Positions 1-6,973 are shown, counted from the stretch's first letter. The stretch: DNA of 7,174 nt from Candidatus Sabulitectum sp. (GCA_023136985.1 JAGLQD010000290.1:1-7174); one strand, 5' to 3'. The notes: generated by a model not told the origin, from the letters alone. Made by a program: numbers and translations.

Positions 1-751
1 GTTCGGAATCCCGTTTGATACACTTCCAGGGCTGCTGCAGAATGCTGCAATGCCGTTGAATAAACTCGTTCCCGGTTACATCAGGGGAGCGTCTGACGGC
101 TTTGCTCTTTCAGAACAGTTTCTCTACCTTACCCTTGGTTTTGGTCTGATCCAGCTTGCATGGGGAATCATTGCGAATCTTCAAAAGCGTCTTAGGGCCG
201 GCGAGGGTATTTCTGCAGTGATCGATCAGACCGGTTGGATGCTTGCTCTTCTAGGCCTTTTCCCGTGGCTCTTTAACCACTATCTGCTTGATGGAATTCT
301 TTACCCGATACCGGGAATAGGAGATACAATTTTTCTTGCAATGCTCAGTGTCGGAACAGTTCTCATTTTCATAATGGGAGGAAGAGAAGCTGAGGGAATT
401 GGAGGAAAGGCTGGACTGGGGGCTTACGCCTGTTACGGCATTGTTAACCTGCTTGGTGATGTTTTGAGCTACTCAAGATTGTTTGCTCTTGCTCTTTCCA
501 GTGCGATAATCGCTTCTGTGATCAATCAGATCGCAGCAATGCTCAGAGGCGTTCCTGTGATTGGAATAGTTCTTACTGTGCTGGTTCTTGTGGCAGGTCA
601 TCTGTTCAATCTCGCAATGGCTGCGCTGAGCGGTTTTATTCATACAGCACGACTTCAGTTCGTAGAGTTTTTCAGCAAGTTTTACGATGGAACGGGAGTC
701 TCGTTCAAGGCGTTTCGATATGAACCAAGGTATATCAGAATAAAAAGATAG
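1..751 (+). CDS. ntpI: V/A-type ATPase subunit I (a-subunit homologue), 3' part only
   Basis: Stator membrane subunit that forms the two ion half-channels against the K ring. The gene enters from the left edge: the reading frame is open from position 2, so the visible protein is 249 residues plus a partial first codon, the membrane-embedded C-terminal part of a family usually 600-670 residues long. The Met at 50 is internal, not a start. Hydrophobic segments lie at about fragment residues 38-60, 78-96, 107-127, 139-178 and 186-224. The family's signature helix reads LSYSRLFALALSS; its Arg (fragment residue 159, codon 476-478) matches the essential Arg of eukaryotic subunit a (Arg735 in yeast Vph1). 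A second conserved block, HTARLQFVEFFSKFY, carries His214 and Arg217 (codon 650-652), the latter matching the second channel Arg. The end, GVSFKAFRYEP, is typical of the family. The stop TAG is followed 21 nt later by the K gene. Confidence 0.96.
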   Translation, partial: FGIPFDTLPGLLQNAAMPLNKLVPGYIRGASDGFALSEQFLYLTLGFGLIQLAWGIIANLQKRLRAGEGISAVIDQTGWMLALLGLFPWLFNHYLLDGILYPIPGIGDTIFLAMLSVGTVLIFIMGGREAEGIGGKAGLGAYACYGIVNLLGDVLSYSRLFALALSSAIIASVINQIAAMLRGVPVIGIVLTVLVLVAGHLFNLAMAALSGFIHTARLQFVEFFSKFYDGTGVSFKAFRYEPRYIRIKR

Positions 752-759
752 TTTAAAAC

Positions 760-775
760 AAGGAGGAATGAATTG
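760..775 (+). promoter_or_regulatory. Strong ribosome binding site deciding a TTG start for ntpK
   Basis: AAGGAGG at 760-766 stands 6 nt before the TTG at 773. An ATG at 768-770 lies only 1 nt after the Shine-Dalgarno and is out of frame, giving Met-Asn-stop (ATGAATTGA), whose TGA overlaps the TTG. In the K frame the sequence upstream runs straight back to the stop codon of ntpI at 749-751 with no other start, and the first in-frame ATG is inside the protein at residue 36. TTG is therefore the only start that keeps the first membrane helix. A strong site fits a subunit needed in about ten copies per enzyme. Confidence 0.85.
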
Positions 776-1234
776 AATTACTTAGTTGCTTACTTGGGCG
801 TGGCTTTTGCCTGTGCCCTTGCTGGTATTGGAAGTGCCGTTGGAGTTGGTATTGCAGCACAGGCAAGCACAGGCGTTATGAGTGTTGACCCTAAAAAATT
901 CGGAAAGCTTCTTCTTCTCACTGCTCTTCCGGGAACCCAGGGAATCTACGGTTTCGTTATTGCCTTCCTTCTGCTTCAGAAGATCGCGCTCTTCACAGGA
1001 GACAACCCGTTAACCATGGTTGTGGGCTGGAAGGTTTTCGCAGCAGGTCTGCCTATTGCACTTGCAGGTCTATTGTCTGGAATCCATCAGGGAAAAGTTT
1101 GTGCAGGTGGAGCCATGATGACAGCCAAGCAGCCGGATGACAGTGCGAAGGCTCTTATTCTTGCTGTTTTCGTTGAGTTCTATGCCATTCTCGGATTCCT
1201 TGTATCTTTCCTCATGCTGGGTCAGATAGGTTAG
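773..1234 (+). CDS. ntpK: V/A-type ATPase proteolipid subunit K (c-ring), probably Na+-binding
   Basis: Rotor-ring proteolipid that carries the ion across the membrane. At 153 residues it is the duplicated, four-helix form (about 16 kDa, like E. hirae NtpK) rather than the single-hairpin 8-kDa form. Helices lie at about residues 3-30, 45-73, 83-110 and 125-150. Only the second hairpin keeps the carboxylate: Glu135 in FVEFYAILGF. The matching place in helix 2, LPGTQGIYGF, has Gly54. Family knowledge from the E. hirae K ring names Leu61, Thr64, Gln65, Tyr68, Gln110 and Glu139 as Na+ site residues; all have counterparts here (Leu52, Thr55, Gln56, Tyr59, Gln106 in SGIHQGK, Glu135). Na+ transport is my inference from this set. 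The start is TTG, forced by the frame and placed by the AAGGAGG at 760-766. The gene lies 21 nt after subunit I and 10 nt before subunit E, in the same transcript. Confidence 0.96.
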   Translation: MNYLVAYLGVAFACALAGIGSAVGVGIAAQASTGVMSVDPKKFGKLLLLTALPGTQGIYGFVIAFLLLQKIALFTGDNPLTMVVGWKVFAAGLPIALAGLLSGIHQGKVCAGGAMMTAKQPDDSAKALILAVFVEFYAILGFLVSFLMLGQIG

Positions 1235-1244
1235 AGGGGCAGCC

Positions 1245-1832
1245 ATGTCACTTCAAGCCATACTGGCAAAGATCGAGAACGATGCAAAAGCTCAGGTAGA
1301 TGAAATTCTTCAGTCTGCTCTTGATGAACAGAAGGAAGCTATTCATGTTGTGAAATCCAGGATCAAGGAGAGACACAACAGGGATGCAGAAAGAATCAGG
1401 AATAAAGTAGAGGCAAATGCCAGGCAGCTGAAGAGTCATTCCCGTCGTGAGATGGAAAAGGCGCTTCTCAGCCACCGCAGGCAGATCGTGGACCTAGTCA
1501 TATCAGACTCGGTAAAGAATATTGCATCTTCTCCTGATTATCTCGATCTTATGAGCGTTCTCCTCAGGGAATGCGATCTTGATGGAAAAGTTGAGGTAGT
1601 GATCTGCACAAGAGACGCAGAGAGAATAACCCAGGCTTTCCTTAAGAAGCTCTCTACCGACAAGCGTCAATTCGTTTTAGCAGAAGACAAACACACGGAC
1701 CACGGTGGAATCCTCATGCGATCGGGCGATATAAGTCTGAACGCTACTCTTTCCATGATTTCTGAGCTCAACCATGACGCAATGGTGATGGAGCTCTCGC
1801 GGCTTCTGCCGCTGGAGGGTCAGGTGGAGTAA
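1245..1832 (+). CDS. ntpE: V/A-type ATPase subunit E (peripheral stalk)
   Basis: Peripheral-stalk subunit that ties the top of the A3B3 head to the stator so that the head does not turn with the rotor; it normally pairs with a small coiled-coil partner (NtpF/H or G). The 195-residue length is usual for bacterial E. Residues 1 to about 85 are highly charged and heptad-like, with many Glu, Lys, Arg and Ala and no Pro, consistent with a long coiled coil. Residues from about 95 form the globular head-binding domain, with the family's C-terminal motif GGILMRSGDISLNATLSMIS at 154-173. The ATG start has a GAGGGG purine run at 1234-1239. The partner gene is not in the window; by synteny it should lie upstream of ntpI. 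The stop is 2 nt from the next start. Confidence 0.9.
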   Translation: MSLQAILAKIENDAKAQVDEILQSALDEQKEAIHVVKSRIKERHNRDAERIRNKVEANARQLKSHSRREMEKALLSHRRQIVDLVISDSVKNIASSPDYLDLMSVLLRECDLDGKVEVVICTRDAERITQAFLKKLSTDKRQFVLAEDKHTDHGGILMRSGDISLNATLSMISELNHDAMVMELSRLLPLEGQVE

Positions 1833-1834
1833 CA

Positions 1835-2809
1835 GTGTCAGGAAGTTCATACGCATATGCAAGCGGTAGAGTCAGCGGGCTGGAAGAGTCTCTTCTTTCG
1901 AATAGAATATGGAACCAGCTGATCACCGCGGAGAATAGAGATGAGGTATTGAGAATTCTGGGAGATTCCTGGTACGGTAACCTTCTTCAGGCAGAAGGCG
2001 ATCTTGGTGGAGCTTTGAGAAGCGCAACTCATCGTGCAGAAGAGGAACTTGCAGAGCTTTCAAATGACAGCAACTTCACTCGAGGTATTCTTCTGAGAAG
2101 AGATGTCAGGAATGCCAGATACCTCTGGAAAAACCTTGCCTCAGGTGGAAATGGCGATGTGGAGGTTGAACCCTCTGGAATGGTCTCTGTGGAGGATATA
2201 AAAAGAGCCTGGGGGGACAGCAATATTATTGATGTGCTTCCAACACAATTCCAGAATACTCTTGAAGAGATACAGGATCTTCATTCTCCCACTGCCGCCA
2301 GACTTGATTTAGTTCTGGATAGACTGGCAGCAAGGGTAGAGTCGGAGAATCTGGGAAAACTTCAGGAACCTGTGGGCAGTCTTCCCAAAGCTAAAATAGA
2401 ACTGAGGAATTTTCTCACAGCGGCAAGATGTCGAAGTGATCAGTTGACCCCTTCAGCAGTTGAAGAACTGATGCTTGATGGGGGATATCACACACCGTCA
2501 GAGATTGGAGAGGCGGCCAGGGTTTCTGGACTGGCCATTCTTCTGGGGGAAAAAGCCGGTTTTGAAGCAGCAGCAGCGGCTCTGGATCAAGGGCTTGAAT
2601 CAGGTTCATTCCTTGCATTTCAACGAGAGAGCGACTTGATAATCCTTTATATACTGGAAAGAGCTTCGGGAGACATGTTCAGCCCCGGCCCTCTTGCAGC
2701 TTATGTTCTTCGCAGGGAGCTTGAGGCTTCCCATTTAAAAATGATAGCAGCTGGCAAAGCAGCTGGAATTGACTCCAGGCGCTTGAGCGCCAGAGTTCCC
2801 AGAGGATAG
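1835..2809 (+). CDS. ntpC: V/A-type ATPase subunit C (V-ATPase d / AC39 family)
   Basis: Funnel-shaped subunit that sits on the K ring and holds the foot of the D-F shaft, passing torque between the soluble and membrane motors. The 324-residue length fits the family (about 320-350). The N-terminus SYAYASGRVSGLEESLLS matches the family opening, in which a Tyr-Ala-Arg pattern precedes a Leu-Leu pair. Mid-protein landmarks are ARLDLVLDRL at 155-164 and KIELRNFLTAARCRSD followed by LMLDGGY (187-218), the form of the family's repeated Asn-Arg and Gly-Gly motif. The C-terminal block at 284-311, with AAYVLRRELEASHLKMI then GKAAGI, is the typical closing helix. The start is GTG, with GGTGGAG at 1823-1829 and a 5-nt spacing; it begins only 2 nt after the E stop, so translation is likely coupled. 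An Ala-rich stretch at 244-250 is unremarkable. Confidence 0.9.
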   Translation: MSGSSYAYASGRVSGLEESLLSNRIWNQLITAENRDEVLRILGDSWYGNLLQAEGDLGGALRSATHRAEEELAELSNDSNFTRGILLRRDVRNARYLWKNLASGGNGDVEVEPSGMVSVEDIKRAWGDSNIIDVLPTQFQNTLEEIQDLHSPTAARLDLVLDRLAARVESENLGKLQEPVGSLPKAKIELRNFLTAARCRSDQLTPSAVEELMLDGGYHTPSEIGEAARVSGLAILLGEKAGFEAAAAALDQGLESGSFLAFQRESDLIILYILERASGDMFSPGPLAAYVLRRELEASHLKMIAAGKAAGIDSRRLSARVPRG

Positions 2810-2817
2810 GAGGAAGC

Positions 2818-3150
2818 ATGGCGGAAAAGGGCAGAACGGCCTTCATCGGTGACGCTGACTCTGTGCTGGGTTTCCGGGCTCTTGGAGTGGAAACATATAC
2901 GCCGGAGTCGGGACACGAAGCGATAAAAATCTTCAAGTCCCTTGTTAAAGAAAAAGTATCTGTGATAATGATCACCGAGGATATGCTGGATCACCTCCAG
3001 ACCGAAGTTGATGAGGTTGTCAGTATGCCGATTCCTGCTGTTGTGGTTTTACCCGGAGTTTCCGGATCGAAGCACAGAGGCGAGGACACGATCAGAAACC
3101 TGATCATCAGAGCCGTGGGTGTAGACCTCATGGCGGAGGATGAGCAGTGA
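2818..3150 (+). CDS. ntpF: V/A-type ATPase subunit F (central rotor; NtpG in E. hirae naming)
   Basis: Small central-stalk subunit that binds subunit D and, in studied relatives, modulates ATPase activity. At 110 residues it has the usual length. It shows the family's CheY-like alternating strand/helix pattern: FIGDADSVLGFRALGVETY at 9-27 (the conserved Gly-Asp, Gly-Phe-Arg and Gly-Val), SVIMITEDM at 48-56 (the conserved Ile-Thr-Glu), PIPAVVVLPG at 71-80, and the closing AVGVDL at 99-104. Nomenclature differs: COG and Thermus call this F, while E. hirae calls it G, so it should not be confused with the peripheral-stalk NtpF. AGGAGG at 2808-2813 overlaps the stop codon of ntpC and sits 4 nt before the ATG. 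Confidence 0.92.
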   Translation: MAEKGRTAFIGDADSVLGFRALGVETYTPESGHEAIKIFKSLVKEKVSVIMITEDMLDHLQTEVDEVVSMPIPAVVVLPGVSGSKHRGEDTIRNLIIRAVGVDLMAEDEQ

Positions 3151-3153
3151 GTC

Positions 3154-3166
3154 GGAGGAAGCAATG
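3154..3166 (+). promoter_or_regulatory. Ribosome binding site that sets the ntpA start at 3164
   Basis: GGAGGA at 3154-3159 precedes the ATG at 3164 by 4 nt. A longer frame could begin at the ATG at 3140, inside the end of the F gene, but the only purine run there (GCGGAGG) abuts that ATG with no spacer, and the eight extra residues (MSSESEEA) have no counterpart in the family. The start at 3164 gives MIHGRIDKIAGPLVVATGM, which matches the normal beginning of subunit A. Confidence 0.8.
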
Positions 3167-4930
3167 ATACATGGCAGGATTGACAAAATAGCCGGTCCGC
3201 TGGTGGTCGCCACTGGTATGACGGAAGCAAAGATGTTTGATGTTGTCTTTGTCTCGGATTATCGGCTTATCGGTGAAATTATAGAATTAAAGGGAGAAAA
3301 GGCTTCTATTCAGGTTTATGAGGAAACCGGGGGACTTAAGCCGGGAGATCCAGTTTATCAGACAGGTCATCCTCTTTCTGTTCAGCTCGGTCCCGGATTG
3401 CTCACATCTATTTACGATGGAATTCAGCGTCCTCTGGATAAGGTTAGAGAGCAGGCTGGAGACTGGATCACAAGAGGAATCAACATTCCGGGTCTTGATC
3501 ACGATAAACTGTGGGCATTTACACCTGAGATGAAAGTCGGAGAGAAAGTTTCCGGAGGAGAGCTCGTAGGAACAGTTCCGGAAACCGAACTGATCATTCA
3601 TAAAATTATGGTTCGTCCTGGAAATTGCGGTGAAGTGACATTTGTGATTGAAAAGGGTGATTACAACATCGATACTGTGGTTGCGAAAATAGTTACCGAA
3701 ACCGGAAAAACCATAGAGATGAAGATGTATCAGGAATGGCCTGTTCGCAAATCGAGACCGGTAACAACAAAATTAGCTCCTGAAGAACCGCTTATTACCG
3801 GACAGAGGGTTATTGATACTTTCTTTCCTTTAGGCAAAGGGGGAACCGCTTGTGTTCCCGGGCCTTTCGGCAGTGGAAAAACAGTTATTCAGCATCAGCT
3901 TGCTAAATGGGCTGATACTGAGATAGTGGTCTATGTGGGATGCGGTGAACGCGGTAACGAGATGACCGATGTTCTTCAGGAATTTCCGGAACTCAAGGAT
4001 CCCAAGAGTGGAAAGCCCCTTATTCTCAAAACTGTTCTTGTGGCCAACACATCCAACATGCCTGTTGCAGCCCGAGAAGCAAGCGTCTACACTGGAATAA
4101 CCATTGCAGAGTACTTCCGTGATATGGGTTACTCTGTGGCTCTGATGGCTGATTCAACAAGCCGTTGGGCAGAGGCTATGAGAGAAATGTCAGGAAGACT
4201 TGAAGAGATGCCCGGGGAAGAGGGATATCCCGCTTACCTTGGAACCCGAATTGCCGAGTTTTATGAGAGAGCCGGCAAAGTACAGTGTCTTGGCAGTGAT
4301 AGAGTGGGAGAACTTACCGTTGTTGGAGCAGTAAGCCCTGCTGGTGGTGATCTGTCTGATCCTGTTGTTCAGTCAACTCTTCGCGTTGTAAAGGTTTTCT
4401 GGAGCCTTCAGGCGGAGTTGGCATATATGCGCCACTTCCCTGCCATCGGATGGCTGGACAGTTACAGCCTGTATACAAAGAATCTGAAACCCTACTATGA
4501 CAAGAATTTTGGTACTGGCTGGGTTCTGGGAGTGAAAATGGCAATGGCTCTTCTTCAGGATGAGTCGAATCTTCTTGAGATCGCCCGGCTGGTGGGAGCA
4601 GAGAGTCTTTCTCCGGAGGATCAGCTTATTCTCTTCACCTCCAGAAGCCTTCGTGAGGATTTCCTCCACCAGAATGCTTTCCATCCAATCGATACGTTTG
4701 CCTCCAGCAGGAAGCAGCAGCTCATGCTGGATACAATTCTTCACACCCATCGTGAGATGACCAGAGCCATCGAAGCTGATGTTCACCCAAGGGTTATCTT
4801 TGATTTCCCGTTGTCGGAGGACATAGCAAAGATGCGTTATCTGCCTGAAGAAGAAATAGAACAGATCAACGATCTGCAGAAAAAAATCACCGAAGCTGTG
4901 AACGAAAAAATACAGCTTGAAAACGCTTAA
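3164..4930 (+). CDS. ntpA: V/A-type ATPase catalytic subunit A
   Basis: Catalytic subunit: three copies alternate with B in the head and hydrolyse or make ATP (EC 7.1.2.2 for H+, 7.2.2.1 for Na+). From the start at 3164 it has 588 residues, usual for the family. Visible in order: N-terminal beta-barrel GRIDKIAGPLVV; the bulge domain typical of A but absent from B and F1 subunits (about 105-185); the P-loop GPFGSGKT at 233-240 with Lys239 (codon 3878-3880); GCGERGNEM at 260-268, with the catalytic Glu262 and neighbouring Arg263; the Walker B strand SVALMADSTSRWAEA ending in Asp330; then EEMPGEEGYPAYLGTRIAEF; and a helical C-terminal domain. All catalytic residues are intact. The gene starts 13 nt after F and ends 12 nt before B. 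Overall similarity by eye is closer to the E. hirae type (KTVIQHQLAKW, EFPELKDPKSG) than to archaeal forms. Confidence 0.98.
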   Translation: MIHGRIDKIAGPLVVATGMTEAKMFDVVFVSDYRLIGEIIELKGEKASIQVYEETGGLKPGDPVYQTGHPLSVQLGPGLLTSIYDGIQRPLDKVREQAGDWITRGINIPGLDHDKLWAFTPEMKVGEKVSGGELVGTVPETELIIHKIMVRPGNCGEVTFVIEKGDYNIDTVVAKIVTETGKTIEMKMYQEWPVRKSRPVTTKLAPEEPLITGQRVIDTFFPLGKGGTACVPGPFGSGKTVIQHQLAKWADTEIVVYVGCGERGNEMTDVLQEFPELKDPKSGKPLILKTVLVANTSNMPVAAREASVYTGITIAEYFRDMGYSVALMADSTSRWAEAMREMSGRLEEMPGEEGYPAYLGTRIAEFYERAGKVQCLGSDRVGELTVVGAVSPAGGDLSDPVVQSTLRVVKVFWSLQAELAYMRHFPAIGWLDSYSLYTKNLKPYYDKNFGTGWVLGVKMAMALLQDESNLLEIARLVGAESLSPEDQLILFTSRSLREDFLHQNAFHPIDTFASSRKQQLMLDTILHTHREMTRAIEADVHPRVIFDFPLSEDIAKMRYLPEEEIEQINDLQKKITEAVNEKIQLENA

Positions 4931-4945
4931 GGAGGTTGATAAATG
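4929..4945 (+). promoter_or_regulatory. Full-length Shine-Dalgarno for ntpB
   Basis: AAGGAGGT at 4929-4936 is the complete complement of the usual 16S rRNA 3' end. It begins within the TAA stop of ntpA and lies 6 nt before the ATG at 4943. It is among the strongest sites in the operon, and its overlap with the ntpA stop suggests that ribosomes ending A can re-initiate on B, helping to keep A and B equimolar. Confidence 0.8.
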
Positions 4946-6334
4946 ATACGGGAGTACAAGACAACCGTGGAGATTTCCGGCCCCCTGATGCTGGTGGATC
5001 GGGTTACGGATGTAAGTTTCGAAGAACTAGTGGAGATCGAGCTTTCCAGCGGAGAGCTCCGTCACGGAAAAGTTCTTGAGATAGACAGCAATAGAGCCCT
5101 TGTACAGCTTTTTGAAGGCTCCAGCGGAACAGATCTTGAAACAAGCAAGGTTCGTTTCCTGGGCAAAGGTGTTGAGCTTGGTGTTTCTACAGAAATGCTT
5201 GGCAGGGTTTTTGATGGTCAGGGTCGCCCAAGACCTCCTTTTGATAACGATCCTCCCATCGTTCCTGAAAAGATGAACAACATCAATGGTGCCCCGATCA
5301 ATCCCTACGCAAGGGATTACCCCGCAGAGTTCATCCAGACCGGTTTCAGTTCCATCGATGGTATCAACACCCTGGTTAGAGGCCAGAAACTTCCCATCTT
5401 CAGTGCAAACGGACTTCCCCACGGTATTCTGGCTGCTCAGATAGCCAGACAGGCAAAAGTTATGGGTCAGGATGACAACTTCGCAGTTGTCTTCGCAGCC
5501 ATGGGAATTACTTTCGAGGAAGCCGATTACTTTATCAAAGACTTCAGGGAAACCGGTGCAATGGACAGAGCAGTCGTGTTTCTTAACCTTGCAGATGATC
5601 CTGCAATCGAAAGGATCAGTACACCCAGAATGGCTCTTACCGCAGCAGAATATCTTGCCTACGAGAAGGATATGCACATTCTGGTCATTATGACAGACAT
5701 GACAAACTACTGCGATGCTCTTCGTGAGATCAGTGCTGCAAGGCGCGAGGTTCCCGGTCGAAGAGGTTATCCCGGTTATCTCTACACCGATCTTGCGTCT
5801 CTCTACGAGCGTGCAGGCAGGATCAAGGGCAGAAAAGGCTCTATTACTCAGATCCCTATTCTGACCATGCCCGAGGACGACAAGACGCATCCTATCCCCG
5901 ATCTTACCGGTTATATCACAGAAGGTCAGCTTATTCTTAACAGAGAGCTGCACAAGAAGGGTATCTACCCACCAATGGATGTGATGGAATCCCTCAGTCG
6001 ATTGAAGGACAAGGGAATTGGTGCAGGCAAGACCCGTGAAGATCATGCGGATCTGTTCAACCAGCTTATGGCTGCCTACGCTGCCGGCAAGAATGCCAGG
6101 GAGCTTTCTGTAATTCTTGGTGTTGCGGCACTTAGTGAGATCGACAGAAAGTATCTGAACTTTGCAGCAGAGTACGAGAAGCTCTACATAAGCCAGGACG
6201 AGCACGAGGACAGAAGCATCATTGAAACACTCGACCTTGGATGGGAGTTGCTCAAGCTGCTTCCAAGAACAGAGATGAAGCGTATTCGTCCAGAGAACCT
6301 GGACAAGTACTGGCCTGTTAAAGAGCAAGGCTGA
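4943..6334 (+). CDS. ntpB: V/A-type ATPase non-catalytic subunit B
   Basis: Non-catalytic head subunit that alternates with A and supplies the arginine finger to its ATP site. The 463-residue length is normal. It starts with the beta-barrel (YKTTVEISGPLMLVDRV), then shows GQKLPIFSANGLPHGILAAQ at 147-166, where a true P-loop is absent, as expected for B. Next come SAARREVPGRRGYPGYLYTD at 264-283 and ITQIPILTMPEDD at 301-313. The block SLSRLKDKGIGAGKTREDH at 350-368 holds Arg353 (codon 5999-6001), which corresponds to the finger Arg350 of E. hirae NtpB. The nucleotide-proximal loop reads SANGLPHG, where the family usually has SGSGLPHN or similar; this looks like drift in a non-catalytic site. 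The stop TGA overlaps the ATG of ntpD by one base. Confidence 0.98.
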   Translation: MIREYKTTVEISGPLMLVDRVTDVSFEELVEIELSSGELRHGKVLEIDSNRALVQLFEGSSGTDLETSKVRFLGKGVELGVSTEMLGRVFDGQGRPRPPFDNDPPIVPEKMNNINGAPINPYARDYPAEFIQTGFSSIDGINTLVRGQKLPIFSANGLPHGILAAQIARQAKVMGQDDNFAVVFAAMGITFEEADYFIKDFRETGAMDRAVVFLNLADDPAIERISTPRMALTAAEYLAYEKDMHILVIMTDMTNYCDALREISAARREVPGRRGYPGYLYTDLASLYERAGRIKGRKGSITQIPILTMPEDDKTHPIPDLTGYITEGQLILNRELHKKGIYPPMDVMESLSRLKDKGIGAGKTREDHADLFNQLMAAYAAGKNARELSVILGVAALSEIDRKYLNFAAEYEKLYISQDEHEDRSIIETLDLGWELLKLLPRTEMKRIRPENLDKYWPVKEQG

Positions 6335-6963
6335 TGGCAATTCAGGTAAAAGCCACCAGGATGGAGATGCTTCAGCTTAAGAAGCGTCTCAAGCTGGCAC
6401 AGAAAGGGCACAAGCTTCTAAAAGACAAGCTTGATGAACTTATGCGTCAGTTCAAGATCCTGATCGGCCACTACGAGGGTGCCAGATCAAAGCTGGAAGC
6501 CCAGCTTGAAACTGCCTACGGAGAGTTCCTCTTTGCCAGAGCCGCCATGGAGGAAGAGGGGCTTCTTGATGCTCTTCGTTATCCAGGCGCAAAGGCTGTT
6601 GTTGAGTCATCTACAAGAAGAGTGATGAACCTTACCCTACCTGTTTTCAAAGTTACCATTGAGGGCAAGGTAAGGAACTACGGAATGTTCGATACACCTC
6701 CTGAGCTTGATGAAGCTCTCGAGGTTTACAAGAAGGTTCTCCCGGAAATAATTCGTCTTGCAGAGCAGGAGAAGGCCATTATTCTCATAGCTCAGGAGAT
6801 CGACAGCACAAGGCGCAGGGTTAACTCCCTCGAGTATGTGATGATCCCGGAGATCAAGCAGGCGATCAGATACATCCGTCTCAAACTTGATGAAATGGAG
6901 AGGGGTAACACAACCCGTCTCATGAAGGTAAAAGAGATGGTTGAGGCCAACCGGGCTTACTGA
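6334..6963 (+). CDS. ntpD: V/A-type ATPase subunit D (central rotor shaft)
   Basis: Rotor shaft: two long antiparallel helices inserted in the A3B3 head, held below by F and C. The 209-residue length is usual. The N-terminal helix carries the family pattern TRMEMLQLKKRLKLAQKGHK at 8-27, followed by LLKDKLDELMRQF. A short middle hairpin with beta-like segments (about 100-120, PVFKVTIEGKVRNYGMF) contacts F. The C-terminal helix has the signature RRRVNSLEYVMIPEIKQAI at 160-178, then RYIRLKLDEMER at 179-190. The start ATG overlaps the ntpB stop (TGATG), and only a weak AAGG precedes it at 6327-6330, so translation probably depends on coupling to B. The stop is doubled in frame (TGA at 6961, TAA at 6964), which guards against readthrough at the operon end. 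Confidence 0.97.
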   Translation: MAIQVKATRMEMLQLKKRLKLAQKGHKLLKDKLDELMRQFKILIGHYEGARSKLEAQLETAYGEFLFARAAMEEEGLLDALRYPGAKAVVESSTRRVMNLTLPVFKVTIEGKVRNYGMFDTPPELDEALEVYKKVLPEIIRLAEQEKAIILIAQEIDSTRRRVNSLEYVMIPEIKQAIRYIRLKLDEMERGNTTRLMKVKEMVEANRAY

Positions 6964-6973
6964 TAACAAGCAG

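Noticed and set aside
50..52. Met codon at 50 as the start of subunit I
   Set aside because: The frame is open back to the window edge, there is no ribosome binding site before it, and subunit I needs several hundred more N-terminal residues. The gene is cut by the window.
749..775. Possible I-K fusion by readthrough, since the ntpI stop TAG is in frame with ntpK
   Set aside because: The two frames do coincide, but a strong Shine-Dalgarno and a start lie between them, and a fusion of stator and rotor subunits would block rotation. The shared frame is probably chance.
2679..2994. Two overlapping antisense frames across the C-F junction
   Set aside because: Both oppose well-supported genes and overlap each other, with low-complexity products and no ribosome binding site. 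A transcript starting here is not supported by any visible promoter.
3140..3163. An eight-residue N-terminal extension of subunit A starting at the ATG at 3140
   Set aside because: Its Shine-Dalgarno-like run touches the ATG with no spacing, the extra residues do not fit the family, and the ATG at 3164 has a proper site and the canonical N-terminus.
4373..4786. A 137-codon antisense frame, with shorter ones, over ntpA
   Set aside because: These overlap conserved catalytic-subunit coding sequence, lack ribosome binding sites and have no family resemblance. They are shadow frames.
5027..6340. A 437-codon open frame antisense to ntpB
   Set aside because: It is long, but it lies entirely opposite a highly conserved gene and its TTG start falls in the B-D junction. 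The product is Cys/His-rich with no recognisable family. It is best explained as a by-product of codon use in ntpB.
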